Shown here piece by piece: positions 34,687 through 43,821 of a stretch of 47,810 bases of DNA; position 1 is the stretch's first letter; each line of letters opens with the position of its first letter. The position numbers were made by a program, and so were the translations under genes. Under the pieces are notes generated by a model. That model saw nothing but the letters and a program-made list of their open reading frames with translations. It ran no database searches and had not been told where the DNA came from. The stretch comes from Erysipelotrichaceae bacterium (GTDB lineage Bacteria; Bacillota_I; Bacilli_A; Erysipelotrichales; Erysipelotrichaceae): the NCBI GenBank assembly GCA_017441765.1, contig JAFRVK010000015.1, forward strand, positions 1 through 47,810. The letters run 5' to 3'.

Positions 34687-36525
34687 TTATACCGATTTCT
34701 TGACTTCGCCATATTCGCCAGCGTTGGTCAGCGCCACGATGACCGTATCGGCATGTCCGGCATCCTTGATCTTCTGGCGGTCGAAACGCATCAGTTTGTC
34801 GCCTTTCTTGAATTTCGCTCCGGAATCGACATAGGTTTCAAATCCTTCGCCATTCATCGTAACCGTGTCGACACCGACATGGATCAGAACCTCCATGCCT
34901 CCTTCTTCGGCTTTCAGTCCGATGGCGTGTTTCGTCGGGAATACCATCAGGACTTCGCCATCGAATGGCGCATAGACGATCTCGTCTTCCGGTTCGATAC
35001 CGACAGAAGGTCCCATCATTTCTCCGGCGAAGGCCGCATCCGGAATTTCGCTTGCGGAAATGACTCTGCCGTTGACCGGATTGGTGATCTCGCCCTTTTC
35101 TGTCGTGATGATGACCTCGCTTGGCGCAGTCTTTTCAACCTTTTCCATCTTCTTTTCTTCCTCATGCCAGAAGAAATAGGTCAACGCGAAAGCGACGCCG
35201 CCGGAAATCGCCAGCAGGATCGTATAAGGAAGGGTCTTGTTGATGATGAGATAGCCAGGCAGACCGGTGACGCCGTAGGAAGTCGCGCCCAGGCCCATCC
35301 ATGAGCCGAACATCGCACCGATCGCTCCGCCGATCATGCCGAAGATGAACGGTTTCATGTAGCGGAAGTTGATGCCGAAGATCGCCGGTTCGGTGATGCC
35401 CAAAGCGGCAGACAGAGAAGACGGGATCGCAACGGCTTTGGTTTTGGCGTTCTTTGTCTTCAGGCCGACGGCCAGGCAGGAACCGAACTGCGCAAAGTTG
35501 GCTGCCGAAGCAATCGGCATCCAGATATTCAGATTGCCGAATTCTTTCGAAGAAAGAAGACCTGCTTCGATGGCGTTGTACATGTGATGCAGGCCCATGA
35601 CGACAGTCCATGGATAGACCGCACCCATTGCCAGTGATCCGATGCCATAGCCTACCGTGATCAGCCAGGACGCGAAGCGCAGCACATAGGATTCCGCGGT
35701 CGAGAAGACCGGTCCAATGATCGTAAATGTCAGGAAGGCTGTCACAAATACCGTAACCAGCGGAGTGACAAAGAGATCGATCATCTCCGGTACGTGCTTA
35801 TGGAGCCATTTCTCGATCGTACACATGACCCATACGGCGATGATGACCGGGATGACGTGTCCCTGATAGCCGGTCTGTGTGACGTTGAAGAACAGCAGTT
35901 TCCAGCTTGGCAGAATGTCATAATTGCCGACATTCCAGGCATTGATCAGATTCGGGTGGATCATCAGCAGACCGATGACCGCGCCAAGATAGACGTTGCC
36001 GCCAAAGACCCTGGCCGCGGACATTGCGATGATGCCAGGCAGGAATACGAATGCCGCATTGGCGATCATATCAAGATAAGAGAACCAGTCGGAAGCGCCG
36101 AAGCTCGGGATCGCTTTCGCCAGAGATTCGACGATACCCATCATCAGTCCGGAAGCGACGATCGCCGGCAGGATCGGTACGAAGACATCGCCCAGCGCCT
36201 TGACCAGACGTTTCGGCAAAGGCTGTCTGGCAGCTGCCGCAGCTTTGACTTCCTCTTTGGTTGCGGCTGTCACGCCGCTGACAGCGATAAATTCATCGTA
36301 GACCTTGTTTACCGTACCGGTCCCGATGATCAGCTGCAGCTGGCCGTTGGAATCGAACAGGCCCTGAACCCCTTCGACTTCCTCCAGTTTTGCGGTATCA
36401 AGCTTGCTGTTGTCCGCGATCACAAGACGCAGACGCGTTGCGCAGTGCGCGGCGCTGATGATGTTGTCTTTGCCGCCCAGACAGGCAAAGATCTCTTCAG
36501 CACATTTGCGATAATCTAGTGCCAT
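34687..36525 (-). CDS. PTS EIIBCA permease, sucrose-type
   Basis: Takes up and phosphorylates a sugar; 612 residues with domains in order IIB-IIC-IIA. IIB has its phosphocysteine Cys28 in AAHCATRLRLV. The IIC part (about 105-460, ten or so helices) follows, and IIA (about 480-612) has the phospho-histidine in LIHVGVDTV (near 548). GQLQLIIGTGTVNKVYDEFI and the overall layout match the sucrose branch of the glucoside family best; trehalose or beta-glucoside specificity is possible. No sucrose-6-phosphate hydrolase is adjacent. It lies 26 bases after a HAD phosphatase gene and is co-transcribed with it. Confidence 0.88.
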   Translation of the reverse strand: MALDYRKCAEEIFACLGGKDNIISAAHCATRLRLVIADNSKLDTAKLEEVEGVQGLFDSNGQLQLIIGTGTVNKVYDEFIAVSGVTAATKEEVKAAAAARQPLPKRLVKALGDVFVPILPAIVASGLMMGIVESLAKAIPSFGASDWFSYLDMIANAAFVFLPGIIAMSAARVFGGNVYLGAVIGLLMIHPNLINAWNVGNYDILPSWKLLFFNVTQTGYQGHVIPVIIAVWVMCTIEKWLHKHVPEMIDLFVTPLVTVFVTAFLTFTIIGPVFSTAESYVLRFASWLITVGYGIGSLAMGAVYPWTVVMGLHHMYNAIEAGLLSSKEFGNLNIWMPIASAANFAQFGSCLAVGLKTKNAKTKAVAIPSSLSAALGITEPAIFGINFRYMKPFIFGMIGGAIGAMFGSWMGLGATSYGVTGLPGYLIINKTLPYTILLAISGGVAFALTYFFWHEEEKKMEKVEKTAPSEVIITTEKGEITNPVNGRVISASEIPDAAFAGEMMGPSVGIEPEDEIVYAPFDGEVLMVFPTKHAIGLKAEEGGMEVLIHVGVDTVTMNGEGFETYVDSGAKFKKGDKLMRFDRQKIKDAGHADTVIVALTNAGEYGEVKKSV

Positions 36526-36551
36526 ATTCTTCCCCCTTTATGTGTTTGTAC

Positions 36552-37373
36552 CTATATCAGTTTCAGCAGTTCAAACCCTTCTGCCAGACCGTCTTCTGTC
36601 ACGGACGGAAGGATCAGATCGCTGATTTCTTTCAAAGCCTGTGCGCCGTTTCCCATGCACAGAGATGTACCTACGGTCTCGATCATTGTCAGATCGTTCA
36701 TCGAATCGCCGAAACCGATCGTATCGCTGATGTCTGCACCATAATGCTGCGCGACCAGGCGGATCGCTTTCCCTTTGTCGAACGAACGATGGATGAGTTC
36801 GCCATTGAGACAGTTACCGTGTTCCTTCACTTCCTGTATCACGAAATCATATTCCTTCTCATAGCGCTCTTTCGCTCTTTGCAGCTGTGAGAGACGGTTG
36901 CACATGATGACGATCTTGTAGGCAGGAGAACCGTCATAATCCTTCATTGGCCGGATGTCCAGTTCGCTCTGCAAAGCTTTCCGCCAGCGTTCAATCTCGG
37001 AATTGTCTCCATCCGCATGAGAGAGAAAATCAGAGAGATTCTCATCCCCATAGGTCCTGTCTTTGGTTTCTACCGTGCAGAACACGCCGTCTTCATGCAG
37101 GATCTTTAGCAGATCCCTGAAATCCTTCTGATCCATCGGCTGATCATAGATCACTTCATCCTCCACAAGCACATATGCGCCGGCAAGGGCGATGATCCCG
37201 TCAAAGCCGTAGTCCAGTACCGGTTTAGCCATGCCGATGTTCCTGCCGGAACAGAGAAAGACTTTGTTTCCTTTCTGTCGGGCCTTACCGATTGCATCCA
37301 AAGCAGAAGCGGGCGGCGTATTCAGGCCTGCTTCGACCAGTGTTCCATCAATGTCCAGAAAAATGAGTTTCAC
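36552..37373 (-). CDS. Cof-type HAD-IIB phosphatase
   Basis: A 273-residue haloacid dehalogenase phosphatase. Motif I is FLDIDGTLV with Asp7 and Asp9, motif II is LCSGRN, motif III lies around the DKGKAIRLV Lys, and motif IV is GFGDSMNDLTMI. The cap between them is of type IIB. The family removes phosphate from sugar phosphates, so with the PTS gene downstream it may dephosphorylate the imported sugar or relieve sugar-phosphate stress. Start codon GTG 37373 with AGGAGAA upstream. Confidence 0.88.
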   Translation of the reverse strand: MKLIFLDIDGTLVEAGLNTPPASALDAIGKARQKGNKVFLCSGRNIGMAKPVLDYGFDGIIALAGAYVLVEDEVIYDQPMDQKDFRDLLKILHEDGVFCTVETKDRTYGDENLSDFLSHADGDNSEIERWRKALQSELDIRPMKDYDGSPAYKIVIMCNRLSQLQRAKERYEKEYDFVIQEVKEHGNCLNGELIHRSFDKGKAIRLVAQHYGADISDTIGFGDSMNDLTMIETVGTSLCMGNGAQALKEISDLILPSVTEDGLAEGFELLKLI

Positions 37374-37415
37374 GATCCGTTCTCCTGTGTCTGATATTTA
37401 TGATGATTCTATCGG

Positions 37416-37452
37416 GTTATATCTGATTTCATTATATCTGAAAACGGTCAGA
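37416..37452 (-). promoter_or_regulatory. HAD-PTS promoter with repeats and palindrome
   Basis: TATAAT at 37436-37431 on the minus strand. A palindrome, TCTGA (37437-37441) and TCAGA (37448-37452) with a 6-base spacer, lies in the promoter spacer. The 10-mer TTATATCTGA occurs twice on the plus strand (37417-37426 and 37432-37441), 15 bases apart. I found no clear -35. Together these could bind a sugar-responsive regulator. Confidence 0.4.
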
Positions 37453-37481
37453 AACAGGATACGCTCCCGGTTCTTTCCGAC

Positions 37482-37505
37482 AAAAAAAGGGTATGGATAT
37501 ACCCT
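37482..37505 (-). terminator. Terminator of the rfbAC-lipoprotein transcript
   Basis: AGGGTAT (37488-37494) and ATACCCT (37499-37505) form a 7-bp stem with a 4-base loop, followed by seven T on the minus strand. It touches the stop codon of the lipoprotein gene. Confidence 0.85.
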
Positions 37506-38440
37506 CATTCGTTCCAGGATGCATAGATCCCGTCGACCACCGCCTGGACATAATCGTCCCTGCCGTAGACGGAAGGATACAGTGTCGTGGTATAGGTGTG
37601 ATTCGTATGAAGGATCAGTTCGCCGAGATTGTTGAGATGTTCCCCGGCAGAAGTCAGGACCACGCCTGTGCCGTCCTTATTGGCGACCGCTTCCCCGGAG
37701 ATCTCCGTATGGGAATGTGCATCAATGACCACGTCGATTCCCGTCGTGTTGGCAATCAGGTCATAGGAGCTGAAACCCTCGGTCACGCTGTTGGAGCCCA
37801 GATGGGACAGGACGATCACATATTCCGCCCGGTTGCGGACCTTGTTGACTGTCTTCTGGACCTGGTCATACAGTTCCTGTCCTTCATCATGTTCATAGAA
37901 GGAATAGACAGGCTGGCCATCGACCGTGATCGCATCATAGGCCGGCTTGTCCGGGATCAGTGTTTCCGGGGTCGTTACGCCGATAAAGGCGACACGGACT
38001 TTTCCGAATTTTTTGATGAAATACGGCTTGACTGCCTTCAGAGGATCTTTGCCTGATCCTTTGTACAGAAGATTGCAGCTGACATAATCGAACTGGGAAT
38101 TGCCGATGTTTTCCTTCAGATGATCCAGTCCGACAGAAAACTCCTGATTCCCCAGTGTTACCACATCATAGCCGACCGCATTCATGACGGTCACGATATC
38201 GGCGCCGCAGCTCAGTACAGAAATATCCCCATCGAAATAGTCTCCGGCATCGACCAGAGCCACAAAAGGATGTTCCGCGAGAAGCTGGTCCTTATAGGCT
38301 TTCACGCCTGCATAAGAGACGCCGTTGTTCATGGCGCTGGCAACATCGTTGGTAAACAGGATATAGATGTCTTCTGTCTGTTCATGGGAACAGGAACAGA
38401 GGAACAATATCAATAAGATGAAACTAAATATTTTCTTCAT
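37505..38440 (-). CDS. Degenerate 5'-nucleotidase-like lipoprotein
   Basis: A lipoprotein signal peptide (residues 1-16, lipobox LCSC, lipidated Cys17) leads into a 5'-nucleotidase/UshA-like metallophosphatase domain. Motifs: FTNDVASAM where TNDxH is normal; DAGDYFDG intact; GNQEFSVG where GNHE is normal; LSHLG intact; DAHSHTE intact. So two active-site histidines are replaced, by Ala and Gln. The C-terminal nucleotide-binding domain of UshA is absent, and the mature protein is about 295 residues. I prefer ATG 38440; ATG 38455 would add five residues. The start overlaps rfbC. It may be a non-catalytic or altered-specificity protein. Confidence 0.75.
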   Translation of the reverse strand: MKKIFSFILLILFLCSCSHEQTEDIYILFTNDVASAMNNGVSYAGVKAYKDQLLAEHPFVALVDAGDYFDGDISVLSCGADIVTVMNAVGYDVVTLGNQEFSVGLDHLKENIGNSQFDYVSCNLLYKGSGKDPLKAVKPYFIKKFGKVRVAFIGVTTPETLIPDKPAYDAITVDGQPVYSFYEHDEGQELYDQVQKTVNKVRNRAEYVIVLSHLGSNSVTEGFSSYDLIANTTGIDVVIDAHSHTEISGEAVANKDGTGVVLTSAGEHLNNLGELILHTNHTYTTTLYPSVYGRDDYVQAVVDGIYASWNE

Positions 38441-38996
38441 AAATGAAATTGGCATTGCATTCTTTGAATGAAGGAGCCGCCTTGTCTTTGTCCGACAGGA
38501 TCAGTTCCACATCCGTCAGTGAACCCCAGTCGATCTTGAGATCGGGATCATCATAACGGATCGCTCCTTCGGCTTCTTTGTGATAGAAGTTGTCGCACTT
38601 ATACTGGAACAGCACTTCATCGCTCAGTGTCATAAAGCCGTGGGCCATGCCTCTTGGCAGGAAAAACATGCGTTTGTTTTCTTCACTGAGGACGCAGCTG
38701 GTCCATTGTCCGTAAGTCGGGCTCCCTTTGCGCAGATCGACTGCAACATCGATGATCTCGCCTCTGATGCATCTGACCAGTTTTGCCTGGGCATAGGGAT
38801 CCAGCTGATAATGCAGACCTCTGAACGTGCCCTTGATCGCGCTGTAGGACAGATTGTCCTGTACGAAATCATTCGTGATTCCCAGCTCATGGAATTTCTG
38901 TTTCGAATAGGTCTCCATGAACCAGCCGCGGTGATCGCCGAAGCAGTCGCTCTCGATGATGCAGACTCCGGGAATCTTCGTATCGATCCTTTTCAT
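38424..38996 (-). CDS. rfbC: dTDP-4-dehydrorhamnose 3,5-epimerase
   Basis: Third step of dTDP-L-rhamnose synthesis; 190 residues of cupin fold. SDCFGDHRGWFMETY, FVQDNLSYSAIKGTFRGLHYQ and the HGFMTLSDEVLFQYKCDNFY segment are characteristic, and the catalytic His lies in GLHYQ. The start ATG 38996 is chosen for its 6-base spacing from GGGAG; the preceding ATG at 38999 also fits. Its start overlaps the rfbA stop. Confidence 0.95.
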   Translation of the reverse strand: MKRIDTKIPGVCIIESDCFGDHRGWFMETYSKQKFHELGITNDFVQDNLSYSAIKGTFRGLHYQLDPYAQAKLVRCIRGEIIDVAVDLRKGSPTYGQWTSCVLSEENKRMFFLPRGMAHGFMTLSDEVLFQYKCDNFYHKEAEGAIRYDDPDLKIDWGSLTDVELILSDKDKAAPSFKECNANFIYEENI

Positions 38997-39877
38997 CATT
39001 CTCTCCCTTCGGCAACCGCTTTCAGATGCTCGCCGTATGGCGATTTCCCATAACGCTGCGCACTGTCCAGCAGTTCTTTCTTGCTGATCCATCCATATTT
39101 GAAGCCGATTTCTTCGGGAGCGGAAATGACATAATTCTGTCTCTTGGAGATGATCTGAACAAAATTGGAGGCTTCCAGAAGCGAGTCCATCGTTCCGGTA
39201 TCCAGCCAGGCGAAGCCTCTTCCCAGAAGCTGCGCATCCAGCTTTTTCCTTTGCAGATACATGTCGTTCAGAGTCGTGATCTCCAGTTCGCCTCTTGCGG
39301 ATGGTTCGACTTTTTTGGCCATTTTGGAGACGCCTGACGGATAGACGTACAGACCGGTGATGCAGTAATTGGATTTTGGTTCCTTCGGTTTCTCTTCGAC
39401 GGAAAGGACTCTGCCTTTCTTATCAAACTCAACGATTCCAAAGCGCTGCGGATCATTCACATGATAGCCGAAGATCGTCGCTCTTTTCTTTTCTTCAGCG
39501 TTAGCGACAGCCTGCTTCAGCACATGAGAAAAACCGTCGCCAAAAAAGATATTATCGCCCAGAACCATGGTGCATGCATCTTTTCCGATGAATTTCTCGC
39601 CCAGGATGAACGCCTGTGCCAGGCCATCCGGTGAAGGCTGTACGCAATAGGAAAGATTTACACCAAACTGATGTCCATCGCCAAGGAGCTGTTCGAATCT
39701 CGGCGTATCGTTCGGTGTGGAAATGATCAGGATATCCCTGATCCCTGCCAGCATCAGCGTGCTTAAGGGATAATAGACCATCGGCTTGTCATAAACCGGC
39801 AATAGCTGTTTGGATGTTACCATCGTGATCGGATACAGACGTGTTCCCGAACCTCCGGCTAAGATGATACCTTTCAT
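38996..39877 (-). CDS. rfbA: Glucose-1-phosphate thymidylyltransferase
   Basis: First step of dTDP-L-rhamnose synthesis; 293 residues. The N-terminus has [14 protein letters not shown] (5-18), and [19 protein letters not shown] and [10 protein letters not shown] are typical. GGAGGT lies 8 bases before the ATG, which overlaps the stop of the 593-residue transferase (ATGA). Together with rfbC it is separated from rfbB and rfbD by the lipoprotein and the PTS operon. Confidence 0.96.
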   Translation of the reverse strand: MKGIILAGGSGTRLYPITMVTSKQLLPVYDKPMVYYPLSTLMLAGIRDILIISTPNDTPRFEQLLGDGHQFGVNLSYCVQPSPDGLAQAFILGEKFIGKDACTMVLGDNIFFGDGFSHVLKQAVANAEEKKRATIFGYHVNDPQRFGIVEFDKKGRVLSVEEKPKEPKSNYCITGLYVYPSGVSKMAKKVEPSARGELEITTLNDMYLQRKKLDAQLLGRGFAWLDTGTMDSLLEASNFVQIISKRQNYVISAPEEIGFKYGWISKKELLDSAQRYGKSPYGEHLKAVAEGRE

Positions 39878-41655
39878 GCTTGTTTACCTCCATGGGTGAT
39901 GATTTCATTCAGTTCTTTATAGGCATCCTTCGATGGGAAAACGACATAGTTCATGTCTCTTTCCCCGTACTTGCGGATGAAGTGTTCTTTCAGTGTTTCG
40001 CTCTCGCAGACCAGGACATCGGCTTTCGCGTAGAAGACTTTCTCGATGTCGTTGGTGACCATTTCGGTGTGGATGTTGGAGAGTTCACGATATTTTTCCG
40101 GAACGGCGCCATGGCTGTCCCAGATCGTCAAAACATTCGGAAGATCAAAGATCCTGTACATATCGCTGGAGATCTTTTCCCGTATGAAACGGATGACGCT
40201 GTGGATGACGCAGACACCGCTGCTTTGGATCATCGCCAGGATCGCTTCAGTCTGTGCCATATCGAAACTGTTGAACGCGATATTCGCATGGTCCTCATCG
40301 ATAAAAGTGGTATTGAGATGCTCAAGACCGCGCGGTTCCCCATCCAGATAGATGCGGTAGCAATCTTTCAGGATTTCCTGGTCGAACAGGGAAACCTCTT
40401 TCCGGTAGTCGCTGTTTGTTTCATCGTGATAAGGCGCGATCACAAAGACCGTTTTCTTTTCCTGAATGATCTTCTTGAGCTTCTCGGTATTCTTGTGATA
40501 CTGCCGGTTCTCTCTGTATTCTTCCAGCTTCTTGTCGATCTTCTTCTTCAGCCAGTCCGGGAAATCCTTTCCCTGTTCCTGTATCTTGCGGTAGACACGC
40601 TTGAAGAAGAACAGCGTTTTCGCAGGCAGGAATCCGGGGATCCTTCCATAGCTTTCTCTTGCCCTGAAATCACCGGTCATCTTCTGATAGTAATCCGGAG
40701 CAAGTACCCTTAGGGAATATTTCTCATCGGCTTCCTTGAGGCATTCTTCAGAGATCTTCTTGCGCAGTTTCGTATTCTCGATCAGTTCGCTGATCGCATC
40801 CACCCATTCTTCGGTCGTGTTGTTTACCAGGAGGCCATTCTCGCGATCCCGGATGCCGAAGACATAAGGTTCGCAATTCGTATAGATCCCCGCGATCCCG
40901 AAGGATGCGTATTCCACATACTTGTTGAAGTACTTGCAGCGATGGAACTCGCTTAAGGGCATCGGCGCCAGCCCGATATCCCAGTTGCAGCGTGCCATGA
41001 AAGCCGTATAGGCATCATAGCCGTCCTGGTACGGAAGATATTTCAGATTCAGTTCTTCCAGAAAATCCGGTCTGGCTCCCATGAATTCGATCTCGATCGA
41101 ATCACCGTATTTCTCAACGATCCTCCGTATCGCCTCTTCCAGGATCACGTTGACATCCTGAGCCCGGTCGATCGAACCGGCAAAGCCGATCTTGACCTTG
41201 TCGTTTGTTTCTTTCTGATCGATGCGGTTCAGTGACGGTTCACTGATCAGGTGGCAATGTTTAAAACCGTTGCCGTACTTTTCTTTCAGTATTGGTGAAG
41301 GCGTCAGAAAAGTATCGCAGCAGGACATCGTCGCACGGATATTCTTCTGGGTCGAAGGAAGCAGATAATATGGCGCACTGCTCAGATACGATGGAACATT
41401 CAGTATATCATCATCCAGAAAATAGACCAGATGTTTTCCGGCTTTCCTGGCGATCTTTGCGACATAGGCATCGATATCGGTATCGCTTCGTCCGAAAACG
41501 ATGACATCCGCCCATTCGACGTTCTTTCTTTTGACGAAATGCGACGGGACGAATTTATAGTTGATCGTGCCCTGTTTTTCCATATAATCCAGCTGGCAGT
41601 GTCCGCACAGCAGGACAGACGGAATAAAGGTCGTTGACAGCATCAGTACGTTCAT
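39874..41655 (-). CDS. Two-module glycosyltransferase, 593 aa
   Basis: Residues 1 to about 345 form a GT4-like transferase. [21 protein letters not shown] is the usual GT-B hinge start, and [16 protein letters not shown] plus [17 protein letters not shown] are the nucleotide-sugar region. A basic helical linker (about 350-410) follows. The rest (about 410-593) resembles the N-terminal, acceptor-binding half of another GT-B protein ([29 protein letters not shown]) without a donor-binding half. I set the start at ATG 41655, with AGAGGG upstream; the longer open frame runs into the ATPase gene. It probably extends the rhamnose polymer. Confidence 0.8.
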   Translation of the reverse strand: MNVLMLSTTFIPSVLLCGHCQLDYMEKQGTINYKFVPSHFVKRKNVEWADVIVFGRSDTDIDAYVAKIARKAGKHLVYFLDDDILNVPSYLSSAPYYLLPSTQKNIRATMSCCDTFLTPSPILKEKYGNGFKHCHLISEPSLNRIDQKETNDKVKIGFAGSIDRAQDVNVILEEAIRRIVEKYGDSIEIEFMGARPDFLEELNLKYLPYQDGYDAYTAFMARCNWDIGLAPMPLSEFHRCKYFNKYVEYASFGIAGIYTNCEPYVFGIRDRENGLLVNNTTEEWVDAISELIENTKLRKKISEECLKEADEKYSLRVLAPDYYQKMTGDFRARESYGRIPGFLPAKTLFFFKRVYRKIQEQGKDFPDWLKKKIDKKLEEYRENRQYHKNTEKLKKIIQEKKTVFVIAPYHDETNSDYRKEVSLFDQEILKDCYRIYLDGEPRGLEHLNTTFIDEDHANIAFNSFDMAQTEAILAMIQSSGVCVIHSVIRFIREKISSDMYRIFDLPNVLTIWDSHGAVPEKYRELSNIHTEMVTNDIEKVFYAKADVLVCESETLKEHFIRKYGERDMNYVVFPSKDAYKELNEIITHGGKQA

Positions 41656-41663
41656 GAATCCCT

Positions 41664-42395
41664 CTAAGACTTGCGATAGGCTTCGCAGACCTTCCTGGTC
41701 TTGCCTTTCATGACGACTTTGCCCTTGTCCAGCCAGATGACCTGGTCGCACATTTCTTCGATCTTGTCGAGATCGTGGGATACAAACAGAACTGTCGCGC
41801 CGCCGCTCATCAGTTCCTTCATGCGGTTGTAGCTCTTCTCCTGGAAGGCTACGTCACCTACCGCCAGGATCTCATCAACGATCAGGATCTCGGGCTGTAC
41901 CACGGACGCGATGGAAAAAGCCAGTCTGGCCATCATGCCTGATGAATAGTTACGTATCGGCATATCGATGAATTCACCGATCTCCGCAAAGTCGACGATC
42001 TCATCGAACTTGGACTGCAGATACTCTTTGGAATAACCCAGAATGGCGCCATTGAGATAGATGTTCTCTCTGCCTGTCAGTTCCAGGTCGAAGCCCGCTC
42101 CCAGTTCCAGCATCGGGACGACATTGCCGCGGACGATGATGGTGCCTGTGGTCGGTTTTAAAATACCGGAAATGAGCTTCAGCGTTGTGGACTTGCCTGC
42201 GCCGTTCTTGCCGATCAGCCCCAGGGTCTTTCCCTTCTCCAGATCGAACGAAACATCGTCCAGAGCCAGGAATTCGTTGTATTTCAGTTTGCCCGACAAT
42301 GCCGTCGTAAAGATCTCCTTGAGGGAGTTGATCGGCTCATCGGACATCCGGAATTTCATTGATACATTTTTAACTTCAATCATCTTTTCTGCCAT
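41664..42395 (-). CDS. Polysaccharide/teichoic acid exporter ATP-binding protein
   Basis: A 243-residue ABC ATPase. It has Walker A GKNGAGKST (62-70), the signature YSSGMMARLAFS, Walker B ILIVDEILAVGD and the switch His in VLFVSHD. It matches TagH/Wzt/RfbE-type exporters of lipid-linked glycans, but lacks the C-terminal glycan-binding domain of Wzt. It pairs with the permease just upstream, 9 bases apart. Confidence 0.93.
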   Translation of the reverse strand: MAEKMIEVKNVSMKFRMSDEPINSLKEIFTTALSGKLKYNEFLALDDVSFDLEKGKTLGLIGKNGAGKSTTLKLISGILKPTTGTIIVRGNVVPMLELGAGFDLELTGRENIYLNGAILGYSKEYLQSKFDEIVDFAEIGEFIDMPIRNYSSGMMARLAFSIASVVQPEILIVDEILAVGDVAFQEKSYNRMKELMSGGATVLFVSHDLDKIEEMCDQVIWLDKGKVVMKGKTRKVCEAYRKS

Positions 42396-42404
42396 AGGAC
42401 ACCT

Positions 42405-43820
42405 CTACAGATACAACGCGAAACGATCCTGCGTTTTCTTAAACGTATAGGAACCGATGATCAGTGAGACCATTGCGAACAGGAAACAGTACAGGTAAGC
42501 GGAAGGCTCCGGCGAAACGCCGTTGATCAGACAGGTCCTCGCATTACCGATAAAGTGATACAGCGGATTGATCCTGACGATGAATTTGAATTTGTCCGGA
42601 ATGATTTCCGCCGGATAGAAAATAGGAGTCGCATACATCCAGATCTGAGTCAGCACGGTCCACAGGAACTGGATGTCCCTGAAGAACACCATCAGCGCCG
42701 ACAGGAACATGCCTATTCCCAAAGCGAACACGATCAGGCAGGCCAGGAAATAGAAGAACAGCAGCGCCTGCGGACGGATCGGTACACCCAGGATGAGACA
42801 GGCCAGTACCAGCGGTACCAGCGAGATCGCCAGGTTGATGGAAGAAGAAATGCTTCTTGACAGCGGGAAGATGTATTTCGGGATATAGACCTTCGTGATG
42901 AGTCTCGCATTGGCGCTGATCGAAGACAGGCACATCGTCGTACATTCGCTGAAGAAGCTGAAGCAGACGACACCGCTCAAAAGATAGACCGGATAATTCT
43001 GGGTATCCGCCGTAAAGAAGGTCGAGAATACCAAGAACTGTACCGTCATCGTCATCAGAGGATTCAGGAAACTCCAGAAAACGCCCAGGATGGATCTCTT
43101 GTATTTTGATTTGAAATCTCTCAGGACCAGCTGGGAGATCAGGAAACTGTATTTATAGACTGCCAGAATTCCGCGGATCAGATAGTTGAACCTGTCATTC
43201 ACATAGGACTTGTAGGAAACATAAAGCAGGACAGCCAGCGCGGTCACAAGTGCAGCCGCCAGGTACCAGTAGTATCTGCCGATCCAGATCTCATCCGAAC
43301 CGTTGACCGAGAAGCATAAGGAACCTTTCACAGATCTTCCGTCGACCAGGATCGTTCCATCCGAGAGCCCCTGATTCATCATGACCGCAGCGGCAGATCC
43401 TTCCTGAGAATCCCCATAGATGCGCATCGTGACCGTTTTTCCCCGCTGATTGCGGATCGGCCTTACGATACGCAGGAAAAGTCTCTGCTGCTCAGGAATG
43501 TCATCCATATCGAAAACCTGCTTGAACAGGAGGCTGGCATCTTCTCTCAATTCGATCGTGACCGTTCCCTTTGCTTCCTTGTAGAATTTCGTAAAGACGA
43601 TACCGATCTGTTCGATCTTGTCCATCTCGCAGACAAAATCCTGACTGATCACCCTTCCGGAAATCAGTTCATCGCTGACCGAATCCGCATCCTGCAGATC
43701 GATCGGATGAACGGTGCTCTTATAGACCAGCTGATCTCCGGCCAGAAAATAAAAAGCTCCGACCATGACCATAAAGATCAGCTCGGTGATCAGGAATAAG
43801 CGTTTGATCGTCTTTTTCAT
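42405..43820 (-). CDS. Exporter permease with extra extracytoplasmic domain, 471 aa
   Basis: Residues about 225-471 are an ABC-2 type permease of the TagG/Wzm class (six helices; RDFKSKYKRSILGVFWSFLNPL, FFRDIQFLWTVLTQIWMYATPIFYP). Most such permeases are about 260 residues. Here an added N-terminal part has one helix (about 6-25), an external beta-rich domain (about 30-180, ISQDFVC, VDGRSVKGSLCFSVNGS) and a second helix (about 185-205). The domain is related to the whole of the next protein upstream. The ATG at 43820 is preferred; TTG 43841 and ATG 43832 are alternatives. Confidence 0.88.
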   Translation of the reverse strand: MKKTIKRLFLITELIFMVMVGAFYFLAGDQLVYKSTVHPIDLQDADSVSDELISGRVISQDFVCEMDKIEQIGIVFTKFYKEAKGTVTIELREDASLLFKQVFDMDDIPEQQRLFLRIVRPIRNQRGKTVTMRIYGDSQEGSAAAVMMNQGLSDGTILVDGRSVKGSLCFSVNGSDEIWIGRYYWYLAAALVTALAVLLYVSYKSYVNDRFNYLIRGILAVYKYSFLISQLVLRDFKSKYKRSILGVFWSFLNPLMTMTVQFLVFSTFFTADTQNYPVYLLSGVVCFSFFSECTTMCLSSISANARLITKVYIPKYIFPLSRSISSSINLAISLVPLVLACLILGVPIRPQALLFFYFLACLIVFALGIGMFLSALMVFFRDIQFLWTVLTQIWMYATPIFYPAEIIPDKFKFIVRINPLYHFIGNARTCLINGVSPEPSAYLYCFLFAMVSLIIGSYTFKKTQDRFALYL

Positions 43821-43821
43821 A

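Noticed and set aside
29176-36519. Long plus-strand frames opposite the polysaccharide and PTS genes
   Set aside because: They are antisense frames with low-complexity His/Asp/Arg-rich products, typical shadows of the real minus-strand genes.
37417-37441. Two copies of TTATATCTGA as a CRISPR or mobile-element signature
   Set aside because: There are only two copies of 10 bases, 15 apart, inside a promoter; they fit a binding site, not an array.
38997-39092. Longer N-terminus for RfbC
   Set aside because: It would run through the end of rfbA in another frame, and the family begins at [10 protein letters not shown].
41656-41751. Longer N-terminus for the 593-residue transferase
   Set aside because: It overlaps the ABC ATPase gene, and AGAGGG precedes the ATG at 41655.
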